DNA of 64,000 bases from Roseovarius sp. EL26 (GCF_900327775.1 NZ_OUMZ01000007.1:483606-547605); one strand, 5' to 3'; counted from the stretch's first letter, positions 26,312 through 36,783 are shown. A program made the numbers and translations. The notes: generated by a model not told the origin, from the letters alone.

Positions 26312-27856
26312 TCAGGTTTGGATCGTGACCTTGGCCATGGCCTCCAGCGTCTCCGCCAGAGAGTGATAGCGCGCCTGCGCGACCTCGCCAAATAATGGGG
26401 CAGTTTTATCTGTCAGGTGCAACTCAATTACCCGTTTTTTCGGATACCAGCTGAGCTCGACCGAAGGGGATTCCATATCAAACCAAAGCATCGCAGCAAG
26501 GCGCATGGCCTTGCCCAGCACTTTGGCCTCATAGGCGTCTTTTGGTGTGATCAGATGCATCAGCTTTTCAAACCGGGTGCCTGAGCTGCTGTTGGAATAG
26601 CGGTAATGCAGGGCCAGACCTAGAAACACTCGTTCAGAATGCTTTAACCCACCCAAGTTGGAACGTGTGGCATTTTCAAAGCAATCTTCAGCGCGGTAAT
26701 CCGGGTGAGAGCGCCAGCTGACGTCATGCAATAGACAGGCGGCTTTGACCAAACGAATACGATCGGCTGTTGCCTTTTTGAACAAGGGCGAAATGAAGTT
26801 GTATGTTACCTTGCCTTGTCCGGGGCGGCGGGCATCTTTGGATTCAGCAAAATGGCAGGATTCAATCAGCGGGTCGCGGTCGCGCAGGCGTTGCGGCATC
26901 TGTTCGTACAAAAGCCCTTCGCGAATGCCATAGCTTGAGATGGCGATATCATGCGGTTTGAAAGTTTTCACAATCTCGCGCAGGACCTCAGCGGCATGAG
27001 GAACAAGCGAAATCCGGGCAGAAGACACATCAGCCTGCACCTTGAGGGTATCAAGATTGGTCAGGGCGATGTAATCGGCGGTATCGCGTACGGCCTTTGG
27101 CGTCATGCGGTATTCGTGCAGCACCAGTAGGGGGTAACCCCGGCGTGCCATGTCAATCTTGGCAATTGCGCGCCATGATCCACCAACCAGAAACAGGCGG
27201 TTTTCTTGAGGCCCAAGCGCCTTATGCATGCCCGACAGCGTGTCGCGGATCAGTTCTTTTCGGGCCTTTTTGCCGCCCTTCAATTCACGTAGCTTAAGGG
27301 GCCCAAGATCTGAACTGATGCGATTTCCAACCTCGCCGCCATTGATCTCGGCCAGCTCCATTGATGACCCACCGATATCGCAAACTAGGCCATAAGCACC
27401 AGGCCATCCCAGTAGCACACCTTGCGCCGATAGGCGGGCCTCCTCCTGACCGTCTACAACCCAAAGTTTGATTCCGGTTTCGCGTTCGACCTCGTCGCGG
27501 AATTCAGGGCCGTCTTCTGCCTCTCGTACCGCGGCGGTGGCGACAGCACTCAGCGGGCCGGTTCCGATGGCTTCGCCCAGCAATTGGAACCGTTTCAACG
27601 CGGCCAACGCCCGAACACGCCCCTCGGGGTTAAGCCGCCCGGTTTGCGCCATACCGGCACCAAGCGCGCACATGATCTTTTCGTTAAAGAAATAGGCCGG
27701 GCTGCGTGCAGCGCCATCAAAAACGACCATACGAACAGAGTTAGAGCCGACATCAATCACACCAACGCGGCTAAGTGCGCGTGCTGAAGGGTCATTGAAA
27801 AGAGGGCGGCGAAACGGCCTCCAGTCTTTTGGCGCAGTTGCTCCAGTGGTGTTCAT
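26312..27856 (-). CDS. ppx: Ppx/GppA exopolyphosphatase
   Basis: The protein belongs to the ASKHA phosphatase family that removes phosphate from polyphosphate or pppGpp. Motifs are VGVIDVGSNSVRMVVFDG (phosphate loop 1), the Glu-bearing VATAAVREAEDG, and YGLVCDIGGSSMELAEI (phosphate loop 2), followed by an HD-like C-terminal helical domain (CLLHDVSWRSHPDYR). Start 27856 (MNTTGATAPKDW) follows a GGGGGA site and gives 514 residues; an ATG at 27913 overlaps the ppk end. It is directly downstream of ppk, so polyphosphate making and breaking are paired. Confidence 0.9.
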   Translation of the reverse strand: MNTTGATAPKDWRPFRRPLFNDPSARALSRVGVIDVGSNSVRMVVFDGAARSPAYFFNEKIMCALGAGMAQTGRLNPEGRVRALAALKRFQLLGEAIGTGPLSAVATAAVREAEDGPEFRDEVERETGIKLWVVDGQEEARLSAQGVLLGWPGAYGLVCDIGGSSMELAEINGGEVGNRISSDLGPLKLRELKGGKKARKELIRDTLSGMHKALGPQENRLFLVGGSWRAIAKIDMARRGYPLLVLHEYRMTPKAVRDTADYIALTNLDTLKVQADVSSARISLVPHAAEVLREIVKTFKPHDIAISSYGIREGLLYEQMPQRLRDRDPLIESCHFAESKDARRPGQGKVTYNFISPLFKKATADRIRLVKAACLLHDVSWRSHPDYRAEDCFENATRSNLGGLKHSERVFLGLALHYRYSNSSSGTRFEKLMHLITPKDAYEAKVLGKAMRLAAMLWFDMESPSVELSWYPKKRVIELHLTDKTAPLFGEVAQARYHSLAETLEAMAKVTIQT

Positions 27857-27909
27857 ATGATCCCCCGGTCGTAATTTTTTGTTGTGTATGCGCCAGCAAA
27901 GCAGGGCGG

Positions 27910-30084
27910 TCAATCTTTGGTGTGTGTCAGTTTTGGAACATCAGAAGCCCCGGCAGATCCACGACCAGACAGGGATGGGTTTTCCATAAAGAACCTGTGG
28001 CAATTGAACGCAAACTTGCCCTTTGGTGGCTCTGGTCGGGTAAAGCGTCCATCGGACGACATGACCCAACTCTGCGCCACATCTGCCAGATTTGCGGCCA
28101 TTACCTGGCTGACAATTTGGGCTTTGACGGTGGCATTCTCGATCTCAATCAAGGTCTCAACACGCCGGTTCAAGTTGCGTCCCATCCAGTCGGCAGAGCT
28201 GATGAAAACTCGTGCTTTTCTGGATGGCAGGCCATGACCGTTCCCAAAACAGACAATTCTGGAATGTTCCAAAAACCGCCCGACAATGGATTTGACACGG
28301 ATGTTTTCGCTTAAACCTTTGATGCCGGGTTTCAACCCGCAAATGCCACGTACAACCAGATTGATTTTCACCCCGGCGTTTGAGGCCGCATAAAGCGCAT
28401 CGATCACATCAGGGTCGATCACAGAATTCATTTTGGCCCAGATCTCGGCTGGTTTTCCGAGTATTGCATATTCAATCTCTTTTCCGATCATCTCTAGCAA
28501 CTTGGGTTTGAGAGAGATTGGAGAGATTGACAGGTTATCCAATTTTTCAGGCTGGGCATAACCCGATAGATAGTTGAACACTTTGGTGGCATCCCGCCCC
28601 AGTGAGGTATCACAGGTGAAAAAGCTTAAATCAGTGTAAATCTTGGCGGTGATCGGGTGATAGTTGCCCGTACCATAGTGGGTATAGGTCACCAGATTTT
28701 TACCTTCACGGCGCACAACGGTTGAGATTTTGGCATGTGTCTTGAGGTCAAGAAAGCCGTACACAACATGCGCGCCTGCACGTTCAAGGCGGCGGGATTG
28801 GCGAATGTTTGCAGCCTCATCAAACCGGGCTTTTAGCTCGACCAACGCGGTGACAGATTTTCCATCTTCGGCAGCCTCGCACAGGGCCTCAACAATCGGG
28901 GATTTTTTTGAGGTTCGGTACAGCGTCTGTTTAATGGCCACCACATCGGGGTCACGCGCTGCCTGCGCCAAAAAGCGCACGACCATATCAAAGGTCTCGT
29001 ATGGGTGATGCAGCAACATGTCCTTTTGGCGAATGGCCGCAAACATATCGCCATCATGGTCTTGCACGCGTTCAGGCACCCGCGGGGTAAAATTGGGCCA
29101 CAATAGGTCAGGTCGACTATCAAGCACCAGTTCTCCTAAATCGGCCAGACCGATCATGCCTTTGACCTCGACCACCTCATCGGGTGAGACGTGCAATTCT
29201 TGCATAATGGTGCGGCGCAGTTGCCTCGGAGCGTCGCCTGAGATTTTGAGGCGCACCACCTCCCCGCGACGGCGGCGTTTTAGCGCGACTTCGAATTCGC
29301 GTACCAGATCTTCGGCCTCGTCTTCAACTTCGAGGTCACTGTCGCGCAGGACACGGAAACTACAGTGTGATTTGTATTTATACCCCGGGAACAGGCTGCT
29401 GAGGTGCAGCAATAGAAGCTCTTCCAGTGGTAAAACACGATGAGTGCCGTTTGAAGATGGCAACGTTACAAAACGGTCAATCTGATGCGGAATTGGCAGC
29501 AGGGCCATCAGCGGTTTTTTGTCAGAGTTACGCTCAAGTTGTAGGGCCAGCGAAAAACCAAGGTTGGGAATGAACGGGAAGGGATGTGCTGGATCAATTG
29601 CAAGCGGTGACAGAACGGGAAATACCTGATTGAGAAAGATATCTGCCAGATAGGTTTTGTCGTCTTTGCTTAGGCTGTCATTGTCGAGAATGGTGATTTG
29701 CGCAGTTTCCATTTCTCGGCTCAGGATTTCAAATGTGTTTTGCTGTGCCTCAAGCAATTGTCGTGCGTCTTCGTTGATCAAGACCAGCTGCTCAGCCGGT
29801 GTCAGGCCGTCATAGGCTGGGGTGGTGTTGCCAGCACGGGCTAGCTCACGTAGGCCGGCGACACGGACGTTGTAAAACTCATCCAGATTGTTGGCTGAGA
29901 TCGACAAAAAGCGCAGCCGTTCCAACAGCGGCACACGGGGATTCTGCGCCTCTTCCAACACACGCCAGTTGAACGCCAACCAGCTGAGCTCACGGTTGAA
30001 GAAACGACCAGGGCCAGATTTGTCTAAATCCTTGAACTCAACAGGTTCAGGCAGCGGTGAGGATAAAAAATCAGCGTTTGACAT
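27910..30084 (-). CDS. ppk1: Polyphosphate kinase (PPK1)
   Basis: PPK1 makes polyphosphate from ATP, reversibly. The 724-residue protein shows the N-terminal FNRELSWLAFNWRVLEEA, the LLHHPYETFDMVVRF segment, and the phospholipase-D-like catalytic region LKTHAKISTVVRREG, whose His is the expected site of autophosphorylation, with THYGTGNYHPITAKIYTDLSFFT close behind. The later SSADWMGRNLNRRVE segment is also conserved. Its order after hdaA and before ppx is usual in Rhodobacteraceae. Confidence 0.96.
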   Translation of the reverse strand: MSNADFLSSPLPEPVEFKDLDKSGPGRFFNRELSWLAFNWRVLEEAQNPRVPLLERLRFLSISANNLDEFYNVRVAGLRELARAGNTTPAYDGLTPAEQLVLINEDARQLLEAQQNTFEILSREMETAQITILDNDSLSKDDKTYLADIFLNQVFPVLSPLAIDPAHPFPFIPNLGFSLALQLERNSDKKPLMALLPIPHQIDRFVTLPSSNGTHRVLPLEELLLLHLSSLFPGYKYKSHCSFRVLRDSDLEVEDEAEDLVREFEVALKRRRRGEVVRLKISGDAPRQLRRTIMQELHVSPDEVVEVKGMIGLADLGELVLDSRPDLLWPNFTPRVPERVQDHDGDMFAAIRQKDMLLHHPYETFDMVVRFLAQAARDPDVVAIKQTLYRTSKKSPIVEALCEAAEDGKSVTALVELKARFDEAANIRQSRRLERAGAHVVYGFLDLKTHAKISTVVRREGKNLVTYTHYGTGNYHPITAKIYTDLSFFTCDTSLGRDATKVFNYLSGYAQPEKLDNLSISPISLKPKLLEMIGKEIEYAILGKPAEIWAKMNSVIDPDVIDALYAASNAGVKINLVVRGICGLKPGIKGLSENIRVKSIVGRFLEHSRIVCFGNGHGLPSRKARVFISSADWMGRNLNRRVETLIEIENATVKAQIVSQVMAANLADVAQSWVMSSDGRFTRPEPPKGKFAFNCHRFFMENPSLSGRGSAGASDVPKLTHTKD

Positions 30085-30132
30085 ATGTTAGGTTTACTGG
30101 GCGAATGTGACAGTTTCTAGAAAAAAACGGCG

Positions 30133-30804
30133 CTATTCCTCTTCATCCAGTAGTTTGGCTGCCATATTGCGTGTAATTGGCCGCCCGGTTTGTAAGGCGA
30201 GCGCATCCAACCGGGTGATGATTTTCTGTGCGGTATCAAAGGATCGATCAATCCGGCGGGTTAGATATGGAATCGTTTCTGGGCTGGGCAACAGTTGTCG
30301 ATCTGACAATAGCTTCATCAAAACGGCGGACAACAATGTGTCATCGGGCGGACCTAAAGTGATTGTTGGTGTGCCCTGCATCCGGCTAGTCAGATCTGGC
30401 AGCGTCAGGGGCCAACGCGACGGTGCGTTGGATGCCGTGAACAACAGCGAATGACCTTCGGCTAAGGTCAGATTGTGTAGGTGAAATAAAGCCTGTTCAG
30501 CATCTGGATTACCTGCGATCGTCTCGCAATCCTCAATGGCAACAGGTCCTGATGCAAGGGATGGAACATCTTGCTCTAAGAGGTTGTCTGCTGCAATGAT
30601 CTGCGCGCCGCTGAGGGCGGCCCAAACGTGGGTTAGATGGGTTTTGCCAGAGCCGGACGCACCAGTAAGGCATAATTTGCGCGCTGACCAGTTTTGCCAA
30701 CCTTCGATCATTGCTACGGCTGTTGCATTTGAGGGGGAGACGAAGAAGTTCTCCCGGCCCAATGCCTGCCGCACTGGTAAATCAAAGCTCAGTTGTTCGG
30801 CCAT
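30133..30804 (-). CDS. hdaA: DnaA-regulatory inactivator HdaA
   Basis: Hda/HdaA promotes ATP hydrolysis by DnaA after replication starts, with the sliding clamp. The 223-residue protein begins MAEQLSFDLPVR, which contains the clamp-binding QL-F/L motif expected for Hda. A Walker A motif (GASGSGKTHL), a Walker-B-like stretch (VAIEDCETI) and the small helical lid follow. It lacks the DNA-binding domain of DnaA. It lies 48 bp upstream of ppk on the same strand. Confidence 0.87.
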   Translation of the reverse strand: MAEQLSFDLPVRQALGRENFFVSPSNATAVAMIEGWQNWSARKLCLTGASGSGKTHLTHVWAALSGAQIIAADNLLEQDVPSLASGPVAIEDCETIAGNPDAEQALFHLHNLTLAEGHSLLFTASNAPSRWPLTLPDLTSRMQGTPTITLGPPDDTLLSAVLMKLLSDRQLLPSPETIPYLTRRIDRSFDTAQKIITRLDALALQTGRPITRNMAAKLLDEEE

Positions 30805-30832
30805 GACTGCGGTCCTTAATGTCTTGTGATCT

Positions 30833-31900
30833 TTACTGCACGTCGGAATTGTCTAGCCCGCGATACAGAAGGCTTGACTTATACTGGCCAATGGCAAAGC
30901 GCGCAAACACCCCGATTGCAGCCGCAAGCGGCACGGCAACCAGCATGCCGACAAAGCCAAAAAGTGCACCAAAGACGGATAGTGCGAAGATCAACCAAAC
31001 GGGATGCAGACCCACGGAACTGCCAACCAGTTTGGGGGTTAGGAAATTACCCTCAAGCATTTGGCCGATCATGAAGATACCTGCAACCAGAGCAACCATG
31101 ACCCAATCGCCCCAGAACTGGAACAAGGCCAATCCGATTGCGAGAGCGCCTCCAATCAGTGCCCCCAGATAGGGAATGAAGGTGACCAGACCAGCCACCG
31201 CGCCAACTAAGAGACCAAACTGCAGCCCCACGATCATCAGCGCAATCGAATAATAAGCCCCTAAAATCAGGCAAACGGTTCCCATCCCACGCACAAAGCT
31301 GGCAAGCGTTCGGTCAACTTGTTTAGCAAGCTGGCGAATGATTGGGGCATGATCCCGCGGGAGCAGATCATCTACCTTTGCGACCATATGATCCCAGTCA
31401 TAAAGTAGATAGACCGCCACGACGGGGGCAATCACCAACAAGATGATGACGTTTACGATGGATGCCGCCGAACCCAGAACAGCCTCTACAAAGGCTGGGC
31501 CTTTTTCTTTCAGCGTTGCACCGATTGAATCCAATACTTCGCGCAGCGCTGAATTGCGGTCATCAATCTGAGGAAGGCGCTCTGAGATGAGGACATGCAG
31601 TTGATGGAACGCTTCGGGTGCCGCTTGAAACAGGGCGACGGCCTGCTCAATTAATGCCGGAATAAACATCAAAATGGCGGCGGCGAAGACCAGAATTGAC
31701 AACAAGGTTATGATCCCGACTGACAAGGCGCGAGAACACCCTATTGCCTCGAACCGATCAGCAATTGGATCAAGCATGTAAGCAATGGCAGCCCCGAGAA
31801 CGAATGGCATAATCACATCGCCTAAAAACCACATCAAAACAAAGAATATCGCCGTCGCGATGCCCCAGGATTTCAGTTGTGTCTTTGCTGATAATGCCAT
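30833..31900 (-). CDS. AI-2E-family (PerM/YdiK-like) membrane transporter
   Basis: The 355-residue protein has about seven to eight membrane segments and a large polar loop, the layout of the AI-2 exporter-like family. The start 31900 (MALSAKTQLKSWG) has AGAGG upstream; an ATG at 31936 is less likely. The final third (GLVTFIPYLGALIGGALAIGLALFQF) holds the family's signature PYLG region. Substrate unknown; some family members move Na+/H+ or quorum signals. It precedes hdaA on the same strand, an order seen in related genomes. Confidence 0.82.
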   Translation of the reverse strand: MALSAKTQLKSWGIATAIFFVLMWFLGDVIMPFVLGAAIAYMLDPIADRFEAIGCSRALSVGIITLLSILVFAAAILMFIPALIEQAVALFQAAPEAFHQLHVLISERLPQIDDRNSALREVLDSIGATLKEKGPAFVEAVLGSAASIVNVIILLVIAPVVAVYLLYDWDHMVAKVDDLLPRDHAPIIRQLAKQVDRTLASFVRGMGTVCLILGAYYSIALMIVGLQFGLLVGAVAGLVTFIPYLGALIGGALAIGLALFQFWGDWVMVALVAGIFMIGQMLEGNFLTPKLVGSSVGLHPVWLIFALSVFGALFGFVGMLVAVPLAAAIGVFARFAIGQYKSSLLYRGLDNSDVQ

Positions 31901-32091
31901 GCTGGCCTCTGTTCTGAAAATGTGCTGCTCAGTCATCGCTTATGCGTGGAAAGTATGCAAGTGGGCTATACAATTTGCGCATCTTCTTCTGTCTTCTAAC
32001 GTGGATCTCGTTTTGTGGTTGATAACATGGCTTGTCTGATGCCGCACAAAACCATAAACGGGGCCAAACACCAATTTTGCTGAGGTTTGAT

Positions 32092-33429
32092 ATGCGCCTG
32101 TCCCGATACTTTCTGCCGGTCCTGAAAGAAACACCGTCTGAGGCTCAGATCGCAAGCCATCGGTTGATGCTGCGGGCTGGTATGATCAAGCAATCCAGCG
32201 CCGGGATCTATTCTTGGCTACCGCTGGGGTTCAAGGTGTTGCGTAAGCTGGAAAACATTGTGCACGAAGAACAAGTACGTGCAGGTCATGTACCAATGCT
32301 GATGCCAACCTTGCAATCTGCGGATCTTTGGCGCGAGTCGGGTCGCTATGATGACTACGGTCAGGAAATGCTTCGCATCACCGATCGGCATGATCGCGAT
32401 ATGCTCTATGGCCCAACCAACGAAGAGCTGATTACCGATATCTTCCGCTCTCATGTTGGTAGCTATAAAGACTTGCCATTGACGCTCTATCACATCCAGT
32501 GGAAGTTCCGCGACGAAGTTCGCCCACGCTTTGGCGTGATGCGCGGCCGCGAGTTCTTCATGAAAGACGGGTATAATTTTGATCTGACCAAAGAAGATGC
32601 ACTGCACGCCTACAATCGCCATCTGGTCAGCTATCTACGTACCTATGAACGTATGGGCCTGCAGGCCATTCCAATGCGCGCCGATGGTGGTCCCATTGGT
32701 GGCGATTATACGCATGAATTCCTGGTGCTGGCCGATACAGGTGAATCTGAGGTGTTCTATGACAGTGCCGTCACTGACCTATCATTTGGCGACCGTGAGA
32801 TAGATTATGACGATCACGCGCAGTGCCAGTCGATCCTTGAGGAATTCACTTCGAAATATGCCCGCACGGACGAAACCCATGATGAGGCGAAGTTCAGCGA
32901 GGTTCCTGAAGATCGTCGTCGTGTTGCGCGCGGCATTGAGGTTGGGCAGATCTTCTATTTTGGTACCAAATACTCTGAGGCGATGAACGCTATGGTGCAG
33001 GGCCCTGATGGTAAGAAAGTGCCGGTACATATGGGCAGCCACGGCATTGGTGTGTCGCGCCTGATTGGTGCGATCATCGAGGCAAGCCATGACGACAAGG
33101 GTATCATCTGGCCGGAGGGCGTCACTCCGTTCCATTGCGGTATCGTGAACCTCAAACAAGGTGACGAAGAAGCGGATGCCGCTTGTGATGCGCTTTACAA
33201 GTCACTCACTGCGTTGGGACTGGATCCGCTATATGATGATCGCAAAGAACGGGCAGGCGGCAAGTTTGCCACTATGGATCTGATCGGTTTGCCATGGCGG
33301 ATTACCGTTGGCCCACGCGGGCTCAAGAATGGCGTGGTTGAGCTAACCAGTCGCCGCACTGGCGAAAGCGAAGAACTGTCTCCAGAAGAGGCGGTTAAAC
33401 GTATCGCTGAGATTTACGCGGGCCTCTGA
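32092..33429 (+). CDS. proS: Prolyl-tRNA synthetase, short alphaproteobacterial type
   Basis: ProS charges tRNA(Pro). The 445-residue protein has class II motifs: motif 1 around [18 protein letters not shown], motif 2 in [21 protein letters not shown], and motif 3 in [14 protein letters not shown], then the anticodon-binding domain. It lacks the roughly 180-residue editing insertion between motifs 2 and 3 found in enterobacterial ProS, as is normal in alphaproteobacteria. The start at 32092 gives [19 protein letters not shown]; the frame opens at 32032 without likeness to the family. Confidence 0.95.
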   Translation: MRLSRYFLPVLKETPSEAQIASHRLMLRAGMIKQSSAGIYSWLPLGFKVLRKLENIVHEEQVRAGHVPMLMPTLQSADLWRESGRYDDYGQEMLRITDRHDRDMLYGPTNEELITDIFRSHVGSYKDLPLTLYHIQWKFRDEVRPRFGVMRGREFFMKDGYNFDLTKEDALHAYNRHLVSYLRTYERMGLQAIPMRADGGPIGGDYTHEFLVLADTGESEVFYDSAVTDLSFGDREIDYDDHAQCQSILEEFTSKYARTDETHDEAKFSEVPEDRRRVARGIEVGQIFYFGTKYSEAMNAMVQGPDGKKVPVHMGSHGIGVSRLIGAIIEASHDDKGIIWPEGVTPFHCGIVNLKQGDEEADAACDALYKSLTALGLDPLYDDRKERAGGKFATMDLIGLPWRITVGPRGLKNGVVELTSRRTGESEELSPEEAVKRIAEIYAGL

Positions 33430-33553
33430 AACAGATGGCGAGCTGAAGGCCCGCCTCATACGGGTTTAATATGATCTGCGGATGGGGCCTACTTCAGTAG
33501 GGCATTGATCCCACCTGTTGCCATGCGTGTATGAACGGTGTAGGAAGCGGCCC

Positions 33554-33592
33554 GTCGCGGTCGCAGCCTACCCGCGCTAAAAAAACAAGGAT
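33554..33592 (+). promoter_or_regulatory. preQ1-I riboswitch in the queC leader
   Basis: CGCGG (33556-33560) and CCGCG (33572-33576) form stem P1 with an 11-base loop. A single-stranded tail with seven A residues (33579-33585) ends in CAAGG. Loop bases CCT (33567-33569) can pair with AGG (33588-33590) to form the H-type pseudoknot P2. This is the layout of the preQ1-I class. The AAGGA in the tail is also the queC ribosome site, seven bases before the ATG, so ligand-stabilised P2 would block translation of the whole queuosine operon. Confidence 0.8.
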
Positions 33593-33598
33593 GACACC

Positions 33599-34294
33599 AT
33601 GAAGACGATCGTGATCTGCTCAGGCGGGCTGGATTCTGTATCATTGGCACATAAAGTAGCTGCAGAGCATGAGCTTTGTGGCCTGCTGTCGTTTGATTAT
33701 GGACAGCGTCATTCCAAAGAAGTGGGATATGCTGCAGATTGCGCCAAGCGTTTAGGCGTATTGCATAAAGTCGTAGATATCCGGGCCATTGGCGCAGCAT
33801 TGAACGGCTCGGCTCTGACTGATGATATAGATGTGCCGGATGGGCACTATGCTGAAGAGACGATGAAAATCACCATTGTGCCCAACCGCAACGCCATCAT
33901 GTTGGCGATTGGCTTTGGTATGGCCGCTGCAGAAAAGGCGGATGCTGTTGCAGTGGCAGTACACGGTGGTGACCACTTCATTTACCCAGACTGTCGCCCG
34001 GAATTCATTGATGCATTTCAAGTGATGCAGAATGAGGCGCTTGATGGCTATGCTGATGTGCAACTCTATGCGCCCTATGTGAATATCTCAAAAGCGCAGA
34101 TTGTCGAAGATGGTGCAAAGCACAACACGCCCTTTGGTGATACTTGGTCGTGCTACAAGGGCGGTGAGCGCCATTGCGGGCGTTGTGGTACCTGTGTCGA
34201 GCGGCGCGAGGCGTTCCATCTGGCCGGGGTGGAAGATCCAACTGATTATGCCGACCCGGACTTCTGGCAGGCGGCAATAGAAGGGGCACAGTAA
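33599..34294 (+). CDS. queC: 7-cyano-7-deazaguanine (preQ0) synthase
   Basis: QueC converts 7-carboxy-7-deazaguanine to preQ0 with ATP and ammonia. The 231-residue protein has the PP-loop ICSGGLDSVSLAHK at residues 5-18 and the four-cysteine zinc site in SCYKGGERHCGRCGTCVERREAF. It is the first gene of queC-queD-queE-queF, overlaps queD by one base (TAATG), and is preceded by a preQ1-I riboswitch. Confidence 0.97.
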   Translation: MKTIVICSGGLDSVSLAHKVAAEHELCGLLSFDYGQRHSKEVGYAADCAKRLGVLHKVVDIRAIGAALNGSALTDDIDVPDGHYAEETMKITIVPNRNAIMLAIGFGMAAAEKADAVAVAVHGGDHFIYPDCRPEFIDAFQVMQNEALDGYADVQLYAPYVNISKAQIVEDGAKHNTPFGDTWSCYKGGERHCGRCGTCVERREAFHLAGVEDPTDYADPDFWQAAIEGAQ

Positions 34295-34650
34295 TGTACC
34301 GGATCACCAAAGAATTCGCCTTTTCTGCCTCTCATCAGCTGTTTGGCTTGCCCGAAGGGCACCAATGCGGGCGGCTGCATGGTCACAACTATGTTGTGAT
34401 GATTGAACTGTCAGGGCAAGAGCTGAACGCCAACGGTTTTGTGCGCGACTATCAGGAGCTCGCGCCGTTTAAGGCTTATATCGATGATACCTTTGATCAC
34501 CGTCACCTGAACGAAGTGTTGGGGGATGATATGGTCACGGCAGAACGTTTGGCCAAACATTTCTATAACTGGGCCAAGGCGCGCTGGGTTGAGGTCAGCG
34601 CCGTGCGGGTCAGCGAAACACCCAAAACCTGGGCGGAATACAAGCCGTGA
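34294..34650 (+). CDS. queD: 6-carboxy-tetrahydropterin synthase
   Basis: QueD turns 7,8-dihydroneopterin triphosphate into 6-carboxytetrahydropterin. The 118-residue protein shows the zinc-binding histidines in [26 protein letters not shown], the catalytic Cys in HQCGRLHGH, and the catalytic DHRHLNE segment. It overlaps queC by one base, and its stop overlaps the GTG start of queE. Confidence 0.96.
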   Translation: MYRITKEFAFSASHQLFGLPEGHQCGRLHGHNYVVMIELSGQELNANGFVRDYQELAPFKAYIDDTFDHRHLNEVLGDDMVTAERLAKHFYNWAKARWVEVSAVRVSETPKTWAEYKP

Positions 34651-35366
34651 GCGAGAAGATCCGAGTTTCGGAAATCTTTGGTCCTACCATCCAAGGCGAG
34701 GGGGCTGTCATAGGTGTGCCCACGGTGTTTGTGCGTACGGGGGGCTGTGATTTTCGCTGCTCCTGGTGTGATAGCCTGCATGCGGTTGATCAGGAATACC
34801 GCCATATGTGGGCACCGATGTCTGCCCAGGCGGTGTTGGATGAGGTTCAAAAACTCGCCAACGAAGAACCTTTGATGATCACTCTGTCTGGGGGAAACCC
34901 CGCTATTCAACCACTTGGTGGGTTGATCGATCATGGGCATGCGCAAGGCTATACCTTTGGCATGGAAACTCAAGGCAGCGTGGTCAAAGACTGGTTTGCC
35001 AAGCTCGATATGCTGGTGCTTAGCCCCAAGCCGCCTTCCAGCGGGATGGAAACCGATTGGGATGTGCTGGCTAGATGTGTCGAGCAGGAGGCCGCGCAGA
35101 CAGTTCTGAAAATCGTGGTGTTTGACGAGGTGGATTTTGCCTATGCACGGGAGGTGGCAGGACGGTTTCCAGACCTTCCCATCTATCTGCAGCCGGGCAA
35201 TCATACCCCACCAACGCCTGAAGATGATGACGCCGAGGTGGACATCGAGGGCATAGATGAACGTATGCGCTGGCTGGTTGATCAGGTGATTGAAGTGAAG
35301 TGGTATAGTGCGCGAGTGCTGCCCCAGTTGCATGTGATGCTGTGGGGCAACAAGCGCGGGATCTGA
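34647..35366 (+). CDS. queE: 7-carboxy-7-deazaguanine synthase
   Basis: QueE is a radical-SAM enzyme that contracts 6-carboxytetrahydropterin to the deazaguanine ring. The 239-residue protein begins [42 protein letters not shown], with the 4Fe-4S cluster cysteines in the CxxxCxxC arrangement (CDFRCSWC). The start codon is GTG at 34647, overlapping the queD stop. The acidic stretch near residue 195 ([17 protein letters not shown]) is unusually long but in frame. Confidence 0.95.
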   Translation: MSEKIRVSEIFGPTIQGEGAVIGVPTVFVRTGGCDFRCSWCDSLHAVDQEYRHMWAPMSAQAVLDEVQKLANEEPLMITLSGGNPAIQPLGGLIDHGHAQGYTFGMETQGSVVKDWFAKLDMLVLSPKPPSSGMETDWDVLARCVEQEAAQTVLKIVVFDEVDFAYAREVAGRFPDLPIYLQPGNHTPPTPEDDDAEVDIEGIDERMRWLVDQVIEVKWYSARVLPQLHVMLWGNKRGI

Positions 35367-35378
35367 AAAGGAACGGAT

Positions 35379-35840
35379 ATGAGCGATATCTACAAAGATT
35401 TAAAACAGCTAGGTGGCGCAACGGTCCAGCCGCAAATCCCGGAAGAGGCCGAGCTGGAGCGGGTGCAAAATCCGCAGGCGGATGTGTCATACAATGTGCG
35501 ATTTACTGCGCCAGAGTTTACGTCGCTTTGCCCGATGACCGGACAGCCCGATTTTGCCCACTTGGTGATTGATTATGTTCCGGGCCAATGGTTGGTAGAA
35601 AGCAAGTCACTTAAGCTTTACCTCACATCCTTCAGAAATCATGGTGCTTTCCATGAAGATTGCACCGTAAGTATCGCGCGCCGCTTGGCAGAGTTTCTGG
35701 AGCCGCAATGGCTGCGCATCGGTGGATACTGGTATCCGCGTGGCGGCATTCCTATTGATGTTTTCTGGCAGACCGGTGGTATGCCTGAGGGTGTTTGGAT
35801 CCCTGATCAGGGCGTGCCACCGTATCGAGGGCGTGGCTAA
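35379..35840 (+). CDS. queF: preQ0 reductase (NADPH-dependent)
   Basis: QueF reduces the nitrile of preQ0 to the amine of preQ1, the base inserted into tRNA. The 153-residue protein belongs to the short, unimodular subfamily: [48 protein letters not shown] holds the catalytic Cys and the ESKSLKLY signature. It is the last gene of the operon, 12 bp after queE. An ATCCGGTTC-like terminator is not seen. Confidence 0.96.
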   Translation: MSDIYKDLKQLGGATVQPQIPEEAELERVQNPQADVSYNVRFTAPEFTSLCPMTGQPDFAHLVIDYVPGQWLVESKSLKLYLTSFRNHGAFHEDCTVSIARRLAEFLEPQWLRIGGYWYPRGGIPIDVFWQTGGMPEGVWIPDQGVPPYRGRG

Positions 35841-35868
35841 CATACAACTTTCTGGGTGAGGCTGTATC

Positions 35869-36783
35869 TTATATACGTGGCGGTGGTCGCCGGCGACGAG
35901 CGCTGAAAGCGGTGTTTCCGGCAATCGCTAAGAGCAAGATCGCACCCCCCAATAGGGTGTATCTGGAGATCATCTCACCCAGAAACAGCCAGACCCAGAA
36001 CGGACCGAGAATCACCTCGGCCAGAGACAGCAGTGTCAACTCTGCTGCGGGTACAGACTTTGACCCTAGGGTGTAAAGCACCAACCCGGCCCCGACTTGA
36101 AACACGCCCATGGTCAGGGCGATGGCGCCATCGCGCTGGCTTAGGGTCAGAGGTAGATCAAGGATTAAGCAAATTGCGCCCATGATTACGATTGCCAAGA
36201 GACCGGATAAAAACACGATCGGGAGCATTTCTCCGTTTTTACCCCACCGTAACGCGATAGTGAACACAGCAAACCCAAAGGCTGATGCAAGCGCTGCGAT
36301 ATTTCCGATCACTGCGGTGCTGCCAGATTCATCCCAGACCATGATGCCGATACCGACAAGAGCCACGGCGATCGCACCCCAAGTGTGTGGTTTGACCTGC
36401 TCCCTTAGAACGATAAGTCCCAAGATTGCGGCCATGAAGGGTGCACTGGCGAACAATAACATGGCATTGGCCACTGATGTGGTTTGCATGGCATAGATGC
36501 CGCCCGAATAGGCCGCAACAAGCGCCAGCGCACCAATCAGCCCGGCCCAACCGGTAAGCCACACAAGCTTGAATGGGCTTTCCCCTGTTCTGAACAGGAT
36601 CACGACATAGAGCAGCGCAGACAGGCCAAAGGACCGGTAAAACAGGATCTGCCAAACTTGCACATCCTCAATAAGGCGGATGCCAAGGCCGACAGTTGAC
36701 CATAAAACGCCGGAAAGGCAGACAAACATTATGCCGTGCGGGTCTCGAAACGTCTCAACCGATGTGGTGGTTGTCGCGCTCAT
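35869..36783 (-). CDS. EamA-family (DMT) transporter
   Basis: This 304-residue protein has ten predicted membrane helices formed by two EamA repeats, the layout of the drug/metabolite transporter superfamily. The second repeat ends LTLLSLAEVILGPFWVWLFLGE, the family's typical E-x3-G-P-x-W-x-W-x3-G-E motif. Its start overlaps the stop of the upstream DMT gene by four bases, so the two are coupled and perhaps act on related compounds. Substrate unknown. Confidence 0.87.
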   Translation of the reverse strand: MSATTTTSVETFRDPHGIMFVCLSGVLWSTVGLGIRLIEDVQVWQILFYRSFGLSALLYVVILFRTGESPFKLVWLTGWAGLIGALALVAAYSGGIYAMQTTSVANAMLLFASAPFMAAILGLIVLREQVKPHTWGAIAVALVGIGIMVWDESGSTAVIGNIAALASAFGFAVFTIALRWGKNGEMLPIVFLSGLLAIVIMGAICLILDLPLTLSQRDGAIALTMGVFQVGAGLVLYTLGSKSVPAAELTLLSLAEVILGPFWVWLFLGEMISRYTLLGGAILLLAIAGNTAFSARRRRPPPRI

